From: Pedobacter sp. Leaf176
GTDB taxonomy: Bacteria; Bacteroidota; Bacteroidia; Sphingobacteriales; Sphingobacteriaceae
DNA: 64,000 bases
Direction of reading: 5' to 3'
NCBI RefSeq assembly: GCF_001424305.1
Contig: NZ_LMPD01000007.1
Coordinates: 62,001-126,000 of the forward strand
In this document: positions 8,097 through 17,486 of the stretch, one piece after another
Layout: every line of letters starts with the position of its first letter
How positions within the stretch are numbered: position 1 is the first letter of the stretch
Notes under the pieces: generated by a model
What the model saw: only the letters and a program-made list of their open reading frames with translations
Databases searched by the model: none
Told to the model about the DNA's origin: nothing
Made by a program: the position numbers and the translations under genes

Positions 8097-11000
8097 ATGA
8101 GAAAAATCTTTACTTCGCTGCTTTTTCTGTGTGTACTTTTCGCTGGCCTGCCGACTATAGCTCAGGTGAGAACCATTAGCGGAAAAGTTACTTCATCAGA
8201 TGATGGCCAGGCCCTGCCCGGTGCAAGTGTAAAAGTTAAAGGAACTTCAACTGGTACATCTACGGATGGAAATGGAAGTTTTACTTTACAGGTTCCGCAA
8301 ACAAACGCAACTATCGTAATTAATGCAATTGGTTATACAACCCGTGAAATTAGCGTGGGCGACAGGACAACAGTTAACGTTTCGCTGGTTGCTGATGCGC
8401 AAGAATTGCAGGAAGTAACTGTTTCTACAGGGTTAGGAATTACCCGGCAGGCTAAATCGCTGGGTTATGCTGCTCAGCAGGTTAACAGTGACGATTTGAA
8501 TTTTAACCGACAGCCAAACTTAATTAACGCTTTGCAAGGCAAGGTAGCGGGCGCAACCATTTCAAGTATGGGTGGTGGTCCTGGCCAGGGTGCAAACATC
8601 CGGATCAGAGGGGTTAACTCTATCGACCCAAATACGCCCAGTGATCCATTATATGTAATTGACGGTGTTCAGATTGATAACACAACATCGACTTTAGGTG
8701 CAAATCCAAGTGGTAATTCGTATGGCGCAAGGGGTGTAAGTAACCGAGCGTCGGATATTAATCCCGATGATATTGAAACCATTAACATTTTAAAAGGTGG
8801 TGCAGCTACAGCATTATACGGTTTAAGAGGCGCTAATGGTGTGGTGGTGATCACGACAAAGAAAGGCAAGGCAGGGGGTATAAGCGTCAACTTAAGCAGT
8901 AGCTATGGTTTTGATGAAGTTTTAAAAAAACCGGCTGTTCAAAAAGAATATACGCAGGGTGTTTTAGGGGTTTATGCTAATCCACCAAGTGGTATTGGAC
9001 CAGCATGGGGACCAACAATTGCTGAGGCGAAGGCCATTGACCCGACACACCCCGATCAACTTTATGATAATTATGACCGGGCATTTGGGACGGGACAGCA
9101 AGTTAAGAACTCCGTGTCCGTTGCAGGCGGTTCTGAAGCGGTCAGATTCTTCTCTTCCGTATCTCAATTGTACCAAAAAGGCATGATGCCTAATACTGAT
9201 TATAAAAACTTATCAGCAAGGTTGAATACCGACATCACAATCAGCCCTAAGTTCAAGGCTGCCGTCAATATGAATTTTAGTAATGCTGGTGGCTATACTT
9301 ACAGTGCTGATAGGTTTGGAGAAGGTTTGGCTTACTGGTCTCCGCGTTATGATGTAGCCGATTATATCAATGAAAATGGTACACAAAAATACATTGGCAC
9401 CAATAATCCTATATGGGGTACTGAAACAAACCAACTCAAAGGTGATGTGAATCGTTTCATTAGTGGGGCGTCACTAAGTTATGAACCGGTGAAATGGTTG
9501 AACTTATCGTATCGTTTTGGTTTAGATACTTACAATGATAATAGAGTGAGAACCGCACCCGGGCCTATGGGGATAGCTGGCGAGCAGGTTTATGACAATG
9601 ACCAGGGTTTTTATGGTGAATACAATGCTAAATCCAGAACTCTAAACGGAACTTTTATAGCAACTTTAACTTCAAAATTAACGAATGATATAAACGGTAC
9701 TTTGAGGTTGGGGCAGGAGATGTATGACTCTAAAATTAAAAACATTGGTACTCTGGGCAGCCAATTAAGCATTTATAATTTTTTTAATCTTGCAAATGCA
9801 AAAATAATCGGTGTTTCTCAGGGTTTTGAGCAGAAAAGATTAATTGGTTATTTTGGTGAAGCCACGTTTGATTACAAAAACTTCCTATTCTTAACCGTTA
9901 CAGGAAGAAACGACATTACCTCGACATTATCTAAAGAGAACAGGTCATTTTTCTATCCATCAGCCAGTTTAAGTTATGTGTTTTCAGACCATTTTAAACT
10001 ACCGGCCTCTATTAGTCAGGCTAAGCTGCGGTTATCTTATGCTAAACTGGGTAAAGATGCGCCTATTTATGCCGGTGCTTCATCCGGTTTCGGTACATAC
10101 ACTGGTTTGCCAACAGGATCAACAGGTTTAACCCTGGCATCAAACCTTGGAAATCCAAACCTTCGCCCCGAGTTTACGAATACTTATGAGGCGGGTCTGG
10201 AGATGTCTTTCTTTAAAGGCCGCTTAGGTTTCGACCTTACCTATTACTATTCATTAAGTAAAGATCAAATTGTTAGGGCACAAATTACCTCAGCAACTGG
10301 TTATGTAACCACTTCAATTAATGCAGGTAATATTCGCAACCGTGGTGTCGAATTGGTGATTAATGGAAAGCCAATCGATGGGAAAGATTTTAAATGGGGT
10401 GTTAACTTAAACTTATCTGCAAATAGAAATAAAATCCTTTATTTACCAACGGATATTATATATGGCGCTGCAAGAGGTTACGGTAATGCCGGGGTAACCA
10501 TGAAACTGGTTCAGGGTGAATCTTTTGGTAATATTTATGGCTCTTATTTTAACAGGTATTCTGGTGGTCAGCCACAAGATGGTAATTTCCTGGATAAAGA
10601 TCTGCCACTACTTATCGGTGCTGATGGCTTTCCAATCATTTCAGGGGGTACGCAACGAATACTAGGAAATTCTCAACCTGATTATGTAATCGGTATGGGT
10701 AATAATTTCAGCTACAAAAGATTCAGCTTAAATGTTTTGTTTGATGCCCGCTTAGGCTTTGAAAAATACAACTGGCTGGAAGATTTTTATTCGGCTTTCG
10801 GTTTACCGGATTATACTGTCGACAGAAGATCGTTCAGAACATTTGAAGGTGTTCTGGCAAACGGGACACCGAATACTAAACAGGTATGGCTGGGTCAGCG
10901 CTTTGGACCCGATGGTGTAGATTACGGGGAAGGTTATTACCGCAGACTTTACAGAAACGTATCTGAGCCGTTTGTAACAGATGCATCCTGGGTCCGTCTT

Positions 11001-11228
11001 CGTTCTGCCAGTTTGAGTTATGCATTGCCAACAAACTGGTTGCCTAAAAAAGCAATCCGATCTGCTTCAATTGCTGTAACAGGTAACAACTTATGGTTAT
11101 GGACTAAATACTATGGTGTTGACCCGGAATCAAGTTCTTACGATGCAAGTAGCAATAATGATGGTTCTGCCGGGTTTACATACCCAACAGCACGTACAAT
11201 TATGTTCTCTCTAAACGTTGGTTTTTAA
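8097..11228 (+). CDS. SusC/RagA-type TonB-linked outer-membrane transporter
   Basis: This 1043-aa importer has a signal peptide (1-22), a carboxypeptidase-like beta-sandwich (about 25-105, ISGKVTSSDDGQALPGASVKV), a plug domain (about 115-240) with the SusC hallmarks LYVIDGVQID and VVVITTKKGKAG, and a beta-barrel ending in FSLNVGF with a terminal Phe. It lacks the STN domain that signals to a FecR anti-sigma, and no sigma/FecR pair is adjacent, so it is probably regulated another way. The SusD gene starts 10 bp downstream and a secreted S9 peptidase follows, which suggests peptides as cargo rather than glycans; that is inference from neighbours. Confidence 0.93.
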   Translation: MRKIFTSLLFLCVLFAGLPTIAQVRTISGKVTSSDDGQALPGASVKVKGTSTGTSTDGNGSFTLQVPQTNATIVINAIGYTTREISVGDRTTVNVSLVADAQELQEVTVSTGLGITRQAKSLGYAAQQVNSDDLNFNRQPNLINALQGKVAGATISSMGGGPGQGANIRIRGVNSIDPNTPSDPLYVIDGVQIDNTTSTLGANPSGNSYGARGVSNRASDINPDDIETINILKGGAATALYGLRGANGVVVITTKKGKAGGISVNLSSSYGFDEVLKKPAVQKEYTQGVLGVYANPPSGIGPAWGPTIAEAKAIDPTHPDQLYDNYDRAFGTGQQVKNSVSVAGGSEAVRFFSSVSQLYQKGMMPNTDYKNLSARLNTDITISPKFKAAVNMNFSNAGGYTYSADRFGEGLAYWSPRYDVADYINENGTQKYIGTNNPIWGTETNQLKGDVNRFISGASLSYEPVKWLNLSYRFGLDTYNDNRVRTAPGPMGIAGEQVYDNDQGFYGEYNAKSRTLNGTFIATLTSKLTNDINGTLRLGQEMYDSKIKNIGTLGSQLSIYNFFNLANAKIIGVSQGFEQKRLIGYFGEATFDYKNFLFLTVTGRNDITSTLSKENRSFFYPSASLSYVFSDHFKLPASISQAKLRLSYAKLGKDAPIYAGASSGFGTYTGLPTGSTGLTLASNLGNPNLRPEFTNTYEAGLEMSFFKGRLGFDLTYYYSLSKDQIVRAQITSATGYVTTSINAGNIRNRGVELVINGKPIDGKDFKWGVNLNLSANRNKILYLPTDIIYGAARGYGNAGVTMKLVQGESFGNIYGSYFNRYSGGQPQDGNFLDKDLPLLIGADGFPIISGGTQRILGNSQPDYVIGMGNNFSYKRFSLNVLFDARLGFEKYNWLEDFYSAFGLPDYTVDRRSFRTFEGVLANGTPNTKQVWLGQRFGPDGVDYGEGYYRRLYRNVSEPFVTDASWVRLRSASLSYALPTNWLPKKAIRSASIAVTGNNLWLWTKYYGVDPESSSYDASSNNDGSAGFTYPTARTIMFSLNVGF

Positions 11229-11238
11229 TTTGATAACG

Positions 11239-12672
11239 ATGAAAAAGATTTTAAAATATACAGTGTTATCAGCTTTGGCGGTTAGTGTTACCCTTCAAGG
11301 CTGCAAAGACAGCTATTTTGATGATGTTGCTAAAAACCCAAATCAGGTGACAGCGCCAACTCTGGCATCATTACTCGCTACATCAACAAGTAAAGCAGGT
11401 GTTAATAATTATAATGTTGCAAGTGCTATTGTACCCTATGTTCAATACACTGCAAATCCGGCTGCTTCGGGTGCGGGCGATACCTATCAATCTATAGATT
11501 TCAGCGGAACCTGGGATGCGCTTTATTTTGCTATGGCTGATGCCAATGAAATGAAGAAAATGGCAATTGCTCAGGGTTCTAGTGAATACAGGGGTGTTGC
11601 CGATGTGCTCATCGCCTATAACCTGATTATGGTAAACGACATGTGGGGCGCTGCGCCATTTTCTCAGGCTTTCGATATTACAAACTTTACACCGAAGTAT
11701 GATACAGCACAAGAGATTTATAGCCAGACAATGGCTTTAGTTGATGAAGCTATTGTAGAATTGGCGAAAACCAATTCCACTATAAAACTGGCACCAACCA
11801 GCGATCTGATTTATGGTACAACGGGTGTGAACGAAAGAGCTAACTGGTTAAAATTTGCCTATGCTTTAAAAGCCAGATTGTTAAATAAGGTAAGTAAAAC
11901 ATCAGCTTACAATCCAACTGCGGTGTTAGCAGCCGTAACTAATTCTTTTGCATCGAATGCTGAAGACGCTCAAATGTCGACATTCAGTATCAGGAATTTT
12001 TGGGCAAGTGTGGCTATCAGTAATGCTTCACAATCTCTTGGCGGCTGGTTATCTGAGCAGTTGATAGATCATTTAAACGGAACTACCTATGGATTGCTTG
12101 ATCCGAGAATTGCTAAAATTACCGACAGAACAGTTAATAACATATATATCGGAACAGTTAATGGTGCGGGTAACAGGTTGCCTGGAGCAAATACAGTTAA
12201 AGATGAATCTTATATTTCCGTAAACTCAACATGGACGAGCCCAACCGCTCCAATTTTTATCGCAACATATGCTGAAATGAAATTTATTGAAGCGGAGGCG
12301 GCTTTTTCAACCGATAAAACCAAATCATATAATGCTTACTTAGCAGCTATTTCTGCTAATATGGATAAATTTCAGGTTGCTGCAACCGACAAGGCTGCTT
12401 ATTTAGCAGATGCGAGAGTTGCCGTTGGTGTTGCTGCTTTTACTAAAGATTTAATTTTTAAGGAAAAATACGTTGCAACCTACTTAAATCCCGAGGCATG
12501 GAATGATGCAAGAAGATATGATTATAAGTATAAAGATTTTACACTCCCGGTTAATGTTACGTTGCCAGATTTTATTCGTAGAAATGATTATCCACAGGGA
12601 GAGAAAAGTAAAAATGGTGCTAATGTTCCAGCAGAAGTTCCAAGAACAACTAAGTTATGGTGGGATCAGTAA
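11239..12672 (+). CDS. SusD/RagB-like substrate-binding lipoprotein
   Basis: This 477-aa surface lipoprotein has a lipobox ending at Cys22 (LQGC). The ATG at 11239 is chosen over an upstream frame opening because it places the basic MKKILK signal start 10 bp after the SusC stop. The remaining sequence is helical and TPR-like, with WLKFAYALKARLLNKVSK near the middle and MKFIEAEAAF and ATYLNPEAWNDARRYDY toward the C-terminus, as in the SusD-like 2 family. It caps the SusC barrel and delivers ligand. A terminator follows, so the two genes form one operon. Confidence 0.92.
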   Translation: MKKILKYTVLSALAVSVTLQGCKDSYFDDVAKNPNQVTAPTLASLLATSTSKAGVNNYNVASAIVPYVQYTANPAASGAGDTYQSIDFSGTWDALYFAMADANEMKKMAIAQGSSEYRGVADVLIAYNLIMVNDMWGAAPFSQAFDITNFTPKYDTAQEIYSQTMALVDEAIVELAKTNSTIKLAPTSDLIYGTTGVNERANWLKFAYALKARLLNKVSKTSAYNPTAVLAAVTNSFASNAEDAQMSTFSIRNFWASVAISNASQSLGGWLSEQLIDHLNGTTYGLLDPRIAKITDRTVNNIYIGTVNGAGNRLPGANTVKDESYISVNSTWTSPTAPIFIATYAEMKFIEAEAAFSTDKTKSYNAYLAAISANMDKFQVAATDKAAYLADARVAVGVAAFTKDLIFKEKYVATYLNPEAWNDARRYDYKYKDFTLPVNVTLPDFIRRNDYPQGEKSKNGANVPAEVPRTTKLWWDQ

Positions 12673-12694
12673 CAATCTTATAAAAATTACGTTC

Positions 12695-12730
12695 TAAGCC
12701 CTTTCCGTTTATCGGTTAGGGCTTTTTTTT
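12695..12730 (+). terminator. Rho-independent terminator after susCD
   Basis: AAGCCCT...CCG and CGG..AGGGCTT form an interrupted stem followed by at least eight T. It separates susCD from the S9 peptidase gene, which starts 25 bp later. Confidence 0.85.
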
Positions 12731-12754
12731 ATAATTTATTCGAAATTTTAGATA

Positions 12755-14836
12755 ATGAAAAAAATAACACTGGTTTTTGTTTTGATGGTCTTATACGTTC
12801 AGATATATGCTCAAAAATTTAATCTAAAATCTGTTTTAAGCTATCCCTTTCCAAGTCAACTGGTTACAGCTCCAGCAGGTTCTAAAATAGCCTGGGCCGC
12901 GAACGAGCAAGGAAAAAGAAATATTTATGTTGCAGAGGCGCCAAATTATGAGGCAATGAAAATTACCTCATTTGATGAGGATGATGGACAAGAATTATCT
13001 GGTCTGGCCATTTCTTCAGATGGCAAATGGGTTGTATTTGTTCGTGGTGGCGACCATGGTGGAAGAGATGGAGGTCCTGTTAATGCTTCAAGTTTCCCTA
13101 TAATGCCAAAGGTTGAGATTTATTCTGTTCCATTTACGGGTGGTAAAATCAATTTGATTAGTGAAGGCGATAACCCGGTAATTTCGCCATCAGAAAATCA
13201 AATTGTGTTCTCGAAAGCCAGTCAATTATTATTGGCTCCAATAGACGCTTCTGCACCAGCCAAAGTTATCATCAATATGAAAGGCATTCAATCAGGATAC
13301 AAATGGTCGCCTGATGGAAAGATGATAGCCTTTGTTTCCAATAGAACTGACCACTCGTTTATTGGTATTTATAGTGATGTCAAAACACCAATACGATGGA
13401 TTCAGCCATCGTTTTCTAAAGATGCAACTCCGGTTTGGTCTCCTGACGGTACTAAACTGGTTTTTGTGCGCACACCTGGTAACGGCAATGCTGTTGATTC
13501 CATTTTAACAAAAAAACACCAGCCCTGGGCAATTTGTGTGGTCGATTTGAATACAGGCCAGGGTAAACAAATATGGAAAGCACCAGAAACAGTAATGGGT
13601 TCATATCCATCAATTGATGGCGGTGCAAATTTATTTTGGGCAAATGATAAAATTATTACTGCATCGTATGAAGATGGTTGGCCTCATCTATATTCAATGA
13701 ACATTGATGGTACAAATAGAATATTGTTAACGCCAGGTAATTTTGTAGTCGAAAATGTGAAGTTAAGCAATGATAGAAAAACTATAGTCTTTGCATCAAA
13801 TACTGGCAACAGTAAAGATGATTTGGACCGCAGGCACATATACAAAGTTTCTGTCGATAAGCCCGACATGAAAGCGCTGAGTACAGGTTCTGGAATAGAG
13901 TCTTATCCTGTGGTTTCCGGAGATGGTAATACTATTTTTTGTTTGAGCTCAACCGCAGAAAGACCATTGTTGCCTGCCGTTTTAAACAATACGAAAATCA
14001 GTTTAATTGGTGAAAAATTAATTCCGAAAGATTTTCCAATCAGGAACATGGTTATACCAAAACACGTAAGCTTTAAAGCTGCAGATGGAAAAACGGTATA
14101 TGGACAATTATTTTTACCAAAAAATAATGCTGAAAAACGCCCAGCGATAGTTTACGTTCACGGCGGGCCGCAAAGGCAAATGTTTTTAGGCTGGAATCCT
14201 ATGGATTATTATTCTATCGATTATGCCTTAAATCAATATTTGGCGGAATTAGGCTTTACTGTACTATCTGTAAATTACCGTTTAGGATTGGGTTATGGCT
14301 TTGATTTTCATAAACCAATAAATGCCGGAGCACAGGGTGCCTCAGAATATCAGGATATTAAAGCCGCCGGTGAATGGCTTGCTGCCCAACCTGATATAGA
14401 CAATAAAAGAATAGGCATATATGGTGGATCTTATGGTGGGTATTTGGTTGCTTTAGCTTTAGGTAAAGATTCTAAGCTCTTTGCTGCCGGAGTAGACATC
14501 CATGGTGTTAATAATCGATTTAGCAATAATAACCCCGACGCAAAGGAGCCTGCTCCGGATGCAGTGTTAGCCGCTAAAAAAGCAATTGAGTCTTCGCCGG
14601 TCACCTATATCAAAACCTGGACATCACCAACCCTCCTAATTCATGCTGATGATGATAGAAATGTCGCTTTTAACCAAAGTGTCGATTTAGCGAAGCGATT
14701 CGAAGACAAAAAATTTGAATTTGAATTTCTCGCCATTCCTGATGATACACACCATTGGATGAAATTCTCTAACGGATTAAAAGTAAGTGAAGCAACGGCA
14801 GACTTTCTAAAAAGAAAGCTTATAGAAAAAAAATAA
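12755..14836 (+). CDS. Secreted S9 family (prolyl oligopeptidase-type) peptidase
   Basis: This 693-aa serine peptidase has a signal peptide (1-19), an N-terminal beta-propeller of TolB/DPP4 type (about 30-420, with repeats such as YKWSPDGKMIAFVSNR and PVWSPDGTKLVFVR) and a C-terminal alpha/beta hydrolase domain. The nucleophile is Ser559 in GGSYGGY, the acid is Asp in LIHADDDRNV, and the base is His in DDTHHWM. The propeller limits access to short peptides. The gene follows susCD but a terminator lies between, so expression may be linked through read-through or be separate. Periplasmic cleavage of imported oligopeptides is the likely role. Confidence 0.9.
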   Translation: MKKITLVFVLMVLYVQIYAQKFNLKSVLSYPFPSQLVTAPAGSKIAWAANEQGKRNIYVAEAPNYEAMKITSFDEDDGQELSGLAISSDGKWVVFVRGGDHGGRDGGPVNASSFPIMPKVEIYSVPFTGGKINLISEGDNPVISPSENQIVFSKASQLLLAPIDASAPAKVIINMKGIQSGYKWSPDGKMIAFVSNRTDHSFIGIYSDVKTPIRWIQPSFSKDATPVWSPDGTKLVFVRTPGNGNAVDSILTKKHQPWAICVVDLNTGQGKQIWKAPETVMGSYPSIDGGANLFWANDKIITASYEDGWPHLYSMNIDGTNRILLTPGNFVVENVKLSNDRKTIVFASNTGNSKDDLDRRHIYKVSVDKPDMKALSTGSGIESYPVVSGDGNTIFCLSSTAERPLLPAVLNNTKISLIGEKLIPKDFPIRNMVIPKHVSFKAADGKTVYGQLFLPKNNAEKRPAIVYVHGGPQRQMFLGWNPMDYYSIDYALNQYLAELGFTVLSVNYRLGLGYGFDFHKPINAGAQGASEYQDIKAAGEWLAAQPDIDNKRIGIYGGSYGGYLVALALGKDSKLFAAGVDIHGVNNRFSNNNPDAKEPAPDAVLAAKKAIESSPVTYIKTWTSPTLLIHADDDRNVAFNQSVDLAKRFEDKKFEFEFLAIPDDTHHWMKFSNGLKVSEATADFLKRKLIEKK

Positions 14837-14844
14837 TAACCCGG

Positions 14845-16479
14845 TTAAATTTTCTTTACCCTTTTCAAAATCATTAAACTCAACGGATTCATTGGATAAC
14901 CGCTAATGTTGTTCTGAAGCATAACCACCGATTGATCGTAAAAGACAGGAACAACCGGAGCATAATCCATTACCATTTGATCCATCTGCTGATACAGTTT
15001 GAAACGCTTTTTATTGTCAGGTTCATAGTAACTCTCTTCGAATAATTTATCAAATGCTTTGTTATAAAAAGCAGTATAATTAGGTCCGTATGGAACTTTA
15101 TTCCGGGAGTAGAACATAGATAAATAGTTTTCTCCATCAGCGTAGTCGGCTATCCAGCTCCCGCGGAAGAAGTTTACATTGTTTTTCGACATCAGATCCC
15201 TTAAACTGGCACTCGGACTAACGTCGATTTTTGTCTTTATACCAATTGCACTTAACTCTCCCTGAATAAACTCAATCAAATCTTTGTAGGTTGTCGTCGT
15301 ATTCAAAGTTATCTCCGTTAAACCCTTGCCTTCAGGAAAACCCGCTTCGGCCAATAATTTCGCAGCCAGTTTTGGATTATAGTGATAACCATGAACAGTC
15401 GTGCTATCGAAACCTGGCATCCCTTTAGGTATAAAGCCGGAGGTTGCGGGAATGCCAATGCCATTTCTTAAATATTTAATTAGCTTTTCCCTGTCTATTG
15501 AATAATTTATGGCCTGACGAACTTTTTTAAACCTAAGCGGAGAGCTTTTGACAATGTCCAATGTAGAATCGACCAGAATTCCTACATACTCTGTACACAA
15601 ATAAGGACCCTTTCTCAAGGTGAATTTCCCTTTGTATTTGGAAGTCATTTTGCCGCTTTTAGTAAGAATATCGTCGCGGTAACTACCATCAACACTATAA
15701 TAAAAATCTAAATCCTTTTTTAAGAAACTCATAAAACCACTTTGCTTATCAGTGATAAATGAAGCTTTTAAAGCATCCAGGTATGGAAGTTGGAGCCCCT
15801 TAGAGTCTTTTTCCCAATAATGCTCATTTTTCAGGAGCACCAAAATCTCACCTTCTTTCCAATATTTAAATTTGAAGGGACCTGTGCCAACCGGATGACT
15901 TCGAAAATCTTTTCCATAATGCTCAACAATTTCGCGTGGTACAACAGAGCAGTATTGTGAAGTTAACAAACTCATAAATGGCGGAAAGGGGCGAACGAGT
16001 TTTATTTGGAAAGTTGAATCATTAAGAGCAATAAAATTCTTCTCATCTTTTACCTTATCACTAAAAATCCATCCGCCTGATGATGCAACTTTTGGGTCTA
16101 TTAAACGGTAAAAACTGTAAGCAAAATCGCTGGCTACAACTTTTCTACCCTTTCCATTTTTAAAAATGGGGTCATCCTGAAAGTAAACATCGTTTCGAAG
16201 ATTAAAGGTGTAAGTTAAGGCGTCTGCTGAAATTTGCCAGGTTTTGGCAATACAAGGTACGGTTTGCAGAGTAGAATCGATTTGTACCAATCCGTTGAAA
16301 ATTTGGTTGGTCATCCATATTGCATTTTGATTGCGGGCAAAAGCGGGATCTAAAGATGTTAAACCTTGATCGAGGTTTATGTTAAATACCTTTTTGTTTT
16401 TATTTTCTGCTGTTTCTTTGCATGAAATGAAAATAATGCTGCAAAAAATCCAAAATATATAATGAAATGAGCCTCGCAT
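14845..16479 (-). CDS. Oligopeptide/dipeptide-type ABC substrate-binding lipoprotein
   Basis: This 544-aa protein has a lipobox ending at Cys20 (FISC) from the ATG at 16479; longer upstream in-frame starts would spoil the signal peptide. The family 5 solute-binding fold is visible in TYTFNLRNDVYFQDDP, VPREIVEHYGKDF, HPVGTGPFKF, VRQAINYSIDREKLI and YAPVVPVFYDQSVVML near the end. Such proteins bind oligopeptides in the periplasm for an ABC importer, but no permease or ATPase gene lies beside it. It is convergent with the S9 peptidase, 8 bp apart, and fits the peptide theme of the block. Confidence 0.9.
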   Translation of the reverse strand: MRGSFHYIFWIFCSIIFISCKETAENKNKKVFNINLDQGLTSLDPAFARNQNAIWMTNQIFNGLVQIDSTLQTVPCIAKTWQISADALTYTFNLRNDVYFQDDPIFKNGKGRKVVASDFAYSFYRLIDPKVASSGGWIFSDKVKDEKNFIALNDSTFQIKLVRPFPPFMSLLTSQYCSVVPREIVEHYGKDFRSHPVGTGPFKFKYWKEGEILVLLKNEHYWEKDSKGLQLPYLDALKASFITDKQSGFMSFLKKDLDFYYSVDGSYRDDILTKSGKMTSKYKGKFTLRKGPYLCTEYVGILVDSTLDIVKSSPLRFKKVRQAINYSIDREKLIKYLRNGIGIPATSGFIPKGMPGFDSTTVHGYHYNPKLAAKLLAEAGFPEGKGLTEITLNTTTTYKDLIEFIQGELSAIGIKTKIDVSPSASLRDLMSKNNVNFFRGSWIADYADGENYLSMFYSRNKVPYGPNYTAFYNKAFDKLFEESYYEPDNKKRFKLYQQMDQMVMDYAPVVPVFYDQSVVMLQNNISGYPMNPLSLMILKRVKKI

Positions 16480-16493
16480 GCGGTAAGGAATGT

Positions 16494-16501
16494 TATTTTT
16501 G
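16494..16501 (+). promoter_or_regulatory. Candidate -7 element (TATTTTTG)
   Basis: This matches TAnnTTTG and lies just upstream of ATG codons at 16520 and 16526. It overlaps the first codons of a longer open frame from 16490, which argues against that longer start. No clear -33 TTTG is seen. Confidence 0.5.
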
Positions 16502-16519
16502 CACAAATTAATAAATTTA

Positions 16520-16978
16520 ATGCAGATGTCTTTTTTAAACGATTTATTTATTGGCCTTGACGCTGCCGCAAAAGAAAATTTTCAGGAACGTTTAGATATT
16601 GTAACACATAAAATTAAATTTATGGATAAAATGCCGGCTGCTTTGCTCGATGTTAATAGTAACCCCACCTACTATTTATCAGAAGAACTCTCAATTGCCG
16701 GCGGGATGTTGGAAACGGATATTTTCAACGCGGTATTTATTGTTTATTATCAGCCCGGAAAAAATTTAACTGATTTAATGCGTGAGGTTCCTGCCGCATT
16801 AAATCCGGAATGGCAAGCCGTTAAAAACAATCGGGTTATCCTTTTAAGTGATGATACCGACCAGAAACGTTCTGCAGAAAATGCAGTTTCTTTAATTGAG
16901 GATATGGCGGAAATGCTTCATCCTGGCTCATTTATTTTTGGCCATGAAGGCGATAAATGGATTAGATTCGGCGTTTAA
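16520..16978 (+). CDS. Short BtuF/helical-backbone metal receptor-like protein, cytoplasmic
   Basis: This 152-aa protein (150 from ATG 16526) is not clearly of known function. Its second half, from EWQAVKNNRVILLSDD to RSAENAVSLIEDMAEMLHP, resembles the end of the C-terminal lobe of BtuF/TroA-type binding proteins, where an AVKNGRVY-like strand is followed by a helix ending in a hydrophobic-His-Pro motif. The first lobe and the signal peptide are missing, so it cannot be an ordinary periplasmic binder. The start is set by the -7 element at 16494. It is divergent from the oligopeptide-binding gene. Confidence 0.65.
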   Translation: MQMSFLNDLFIGLDAAAKENFQERLDIVTHKIKFMDKMPAALLDVNSNPTYYLSEELSIAGGMLETDIFNAVFIVYYQPGKNLTDLMREVPAALNPEWQAVKNNRVILLSDDTDQKRSAENAVSLIEDMAEMLHPGSFIFGHEGDKWIRFGV

Positions 16979-17084
16979 AAGCTTAAAGATAAAAGCTTAA
17001 AGAATATGTCAACGCCAATTTTCCACAACGGAAGTAAAATGGTCTGTGAGAAAAAACCATTGAATCAGATAGAGGCTATTGGGT

Positions 17085-17486
17085 TATCCTGAAAATCATT
17101 AAATCTTGAAAATCCTGGTCTAGAAATGAATAAACTTATAAACTCCAGGCTTGTGTTTTCGAAGGCCAAAATAATATAAATATTGTTTTTTCAGGATCTT
17201 TATCCTGAAAATCATTAAATCTTGAAAATCCTGGTCTGGAAATGAATAAACTTATAAACTCCAGACTTGTGTTTTCGAAGACCGAATAATATAATATATT
17301 GTTTTTTCAGAATCTTTATCCTGAAAATCATTAAATCTTGAAAATCCTGGTCTGGAAATGAATAAACTTATAAACTCCAGGCTTGTGTTTTCGAAGACCA
17401 GAATAATATAATATATTGTTTTTCAGGATCTTTATCCTGAAAATCATTAAATCTTGAAAATCCTGGTCTAGAAATGAATAAACTTA
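17085..17486. repeat. Tandem array of a 116-bp repeat, about 3.5 copies
   Basis: Copies begin at 17085, 17201, 17317 and 17433, exactly 116 bp apart; the fourth is partial and ends at 17486. Copies are nearly identical, differing by a few substitutions and small compensating indels. Each starts with short phased motifs (TATCCTG, AAAATCATT, AAATCTTG, AAAATCCTGG). At copy junctions TTTTCAGGAT and ATCCTGAAAA form a 10-bp hairpin with a 4-nt loop. The partial copy contains the last five codons and stop of the FMN reductase gene. The stretch 16979-17084 before the array shows nothing recognisable. Confidence 0.95.

Noticed and set aside
12503..12697. Small Met-rich ORF at the end of the SusD gene at 11239
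   Set aside because: Out-of-frame shadow of the SusD C-terminus running into its terminator.
16490..16519. Upstream extension of the BtuF-like ORF (start at 16490)
   Set aside because: The first codons overlap a TATTTTTG promoter element, and the added residues are unlike the rest of the protein.
17085..17486. CRISPR-like array
   Set aside because: The whole 116-bp unit is repeated with no unique spacers and no cas genes.
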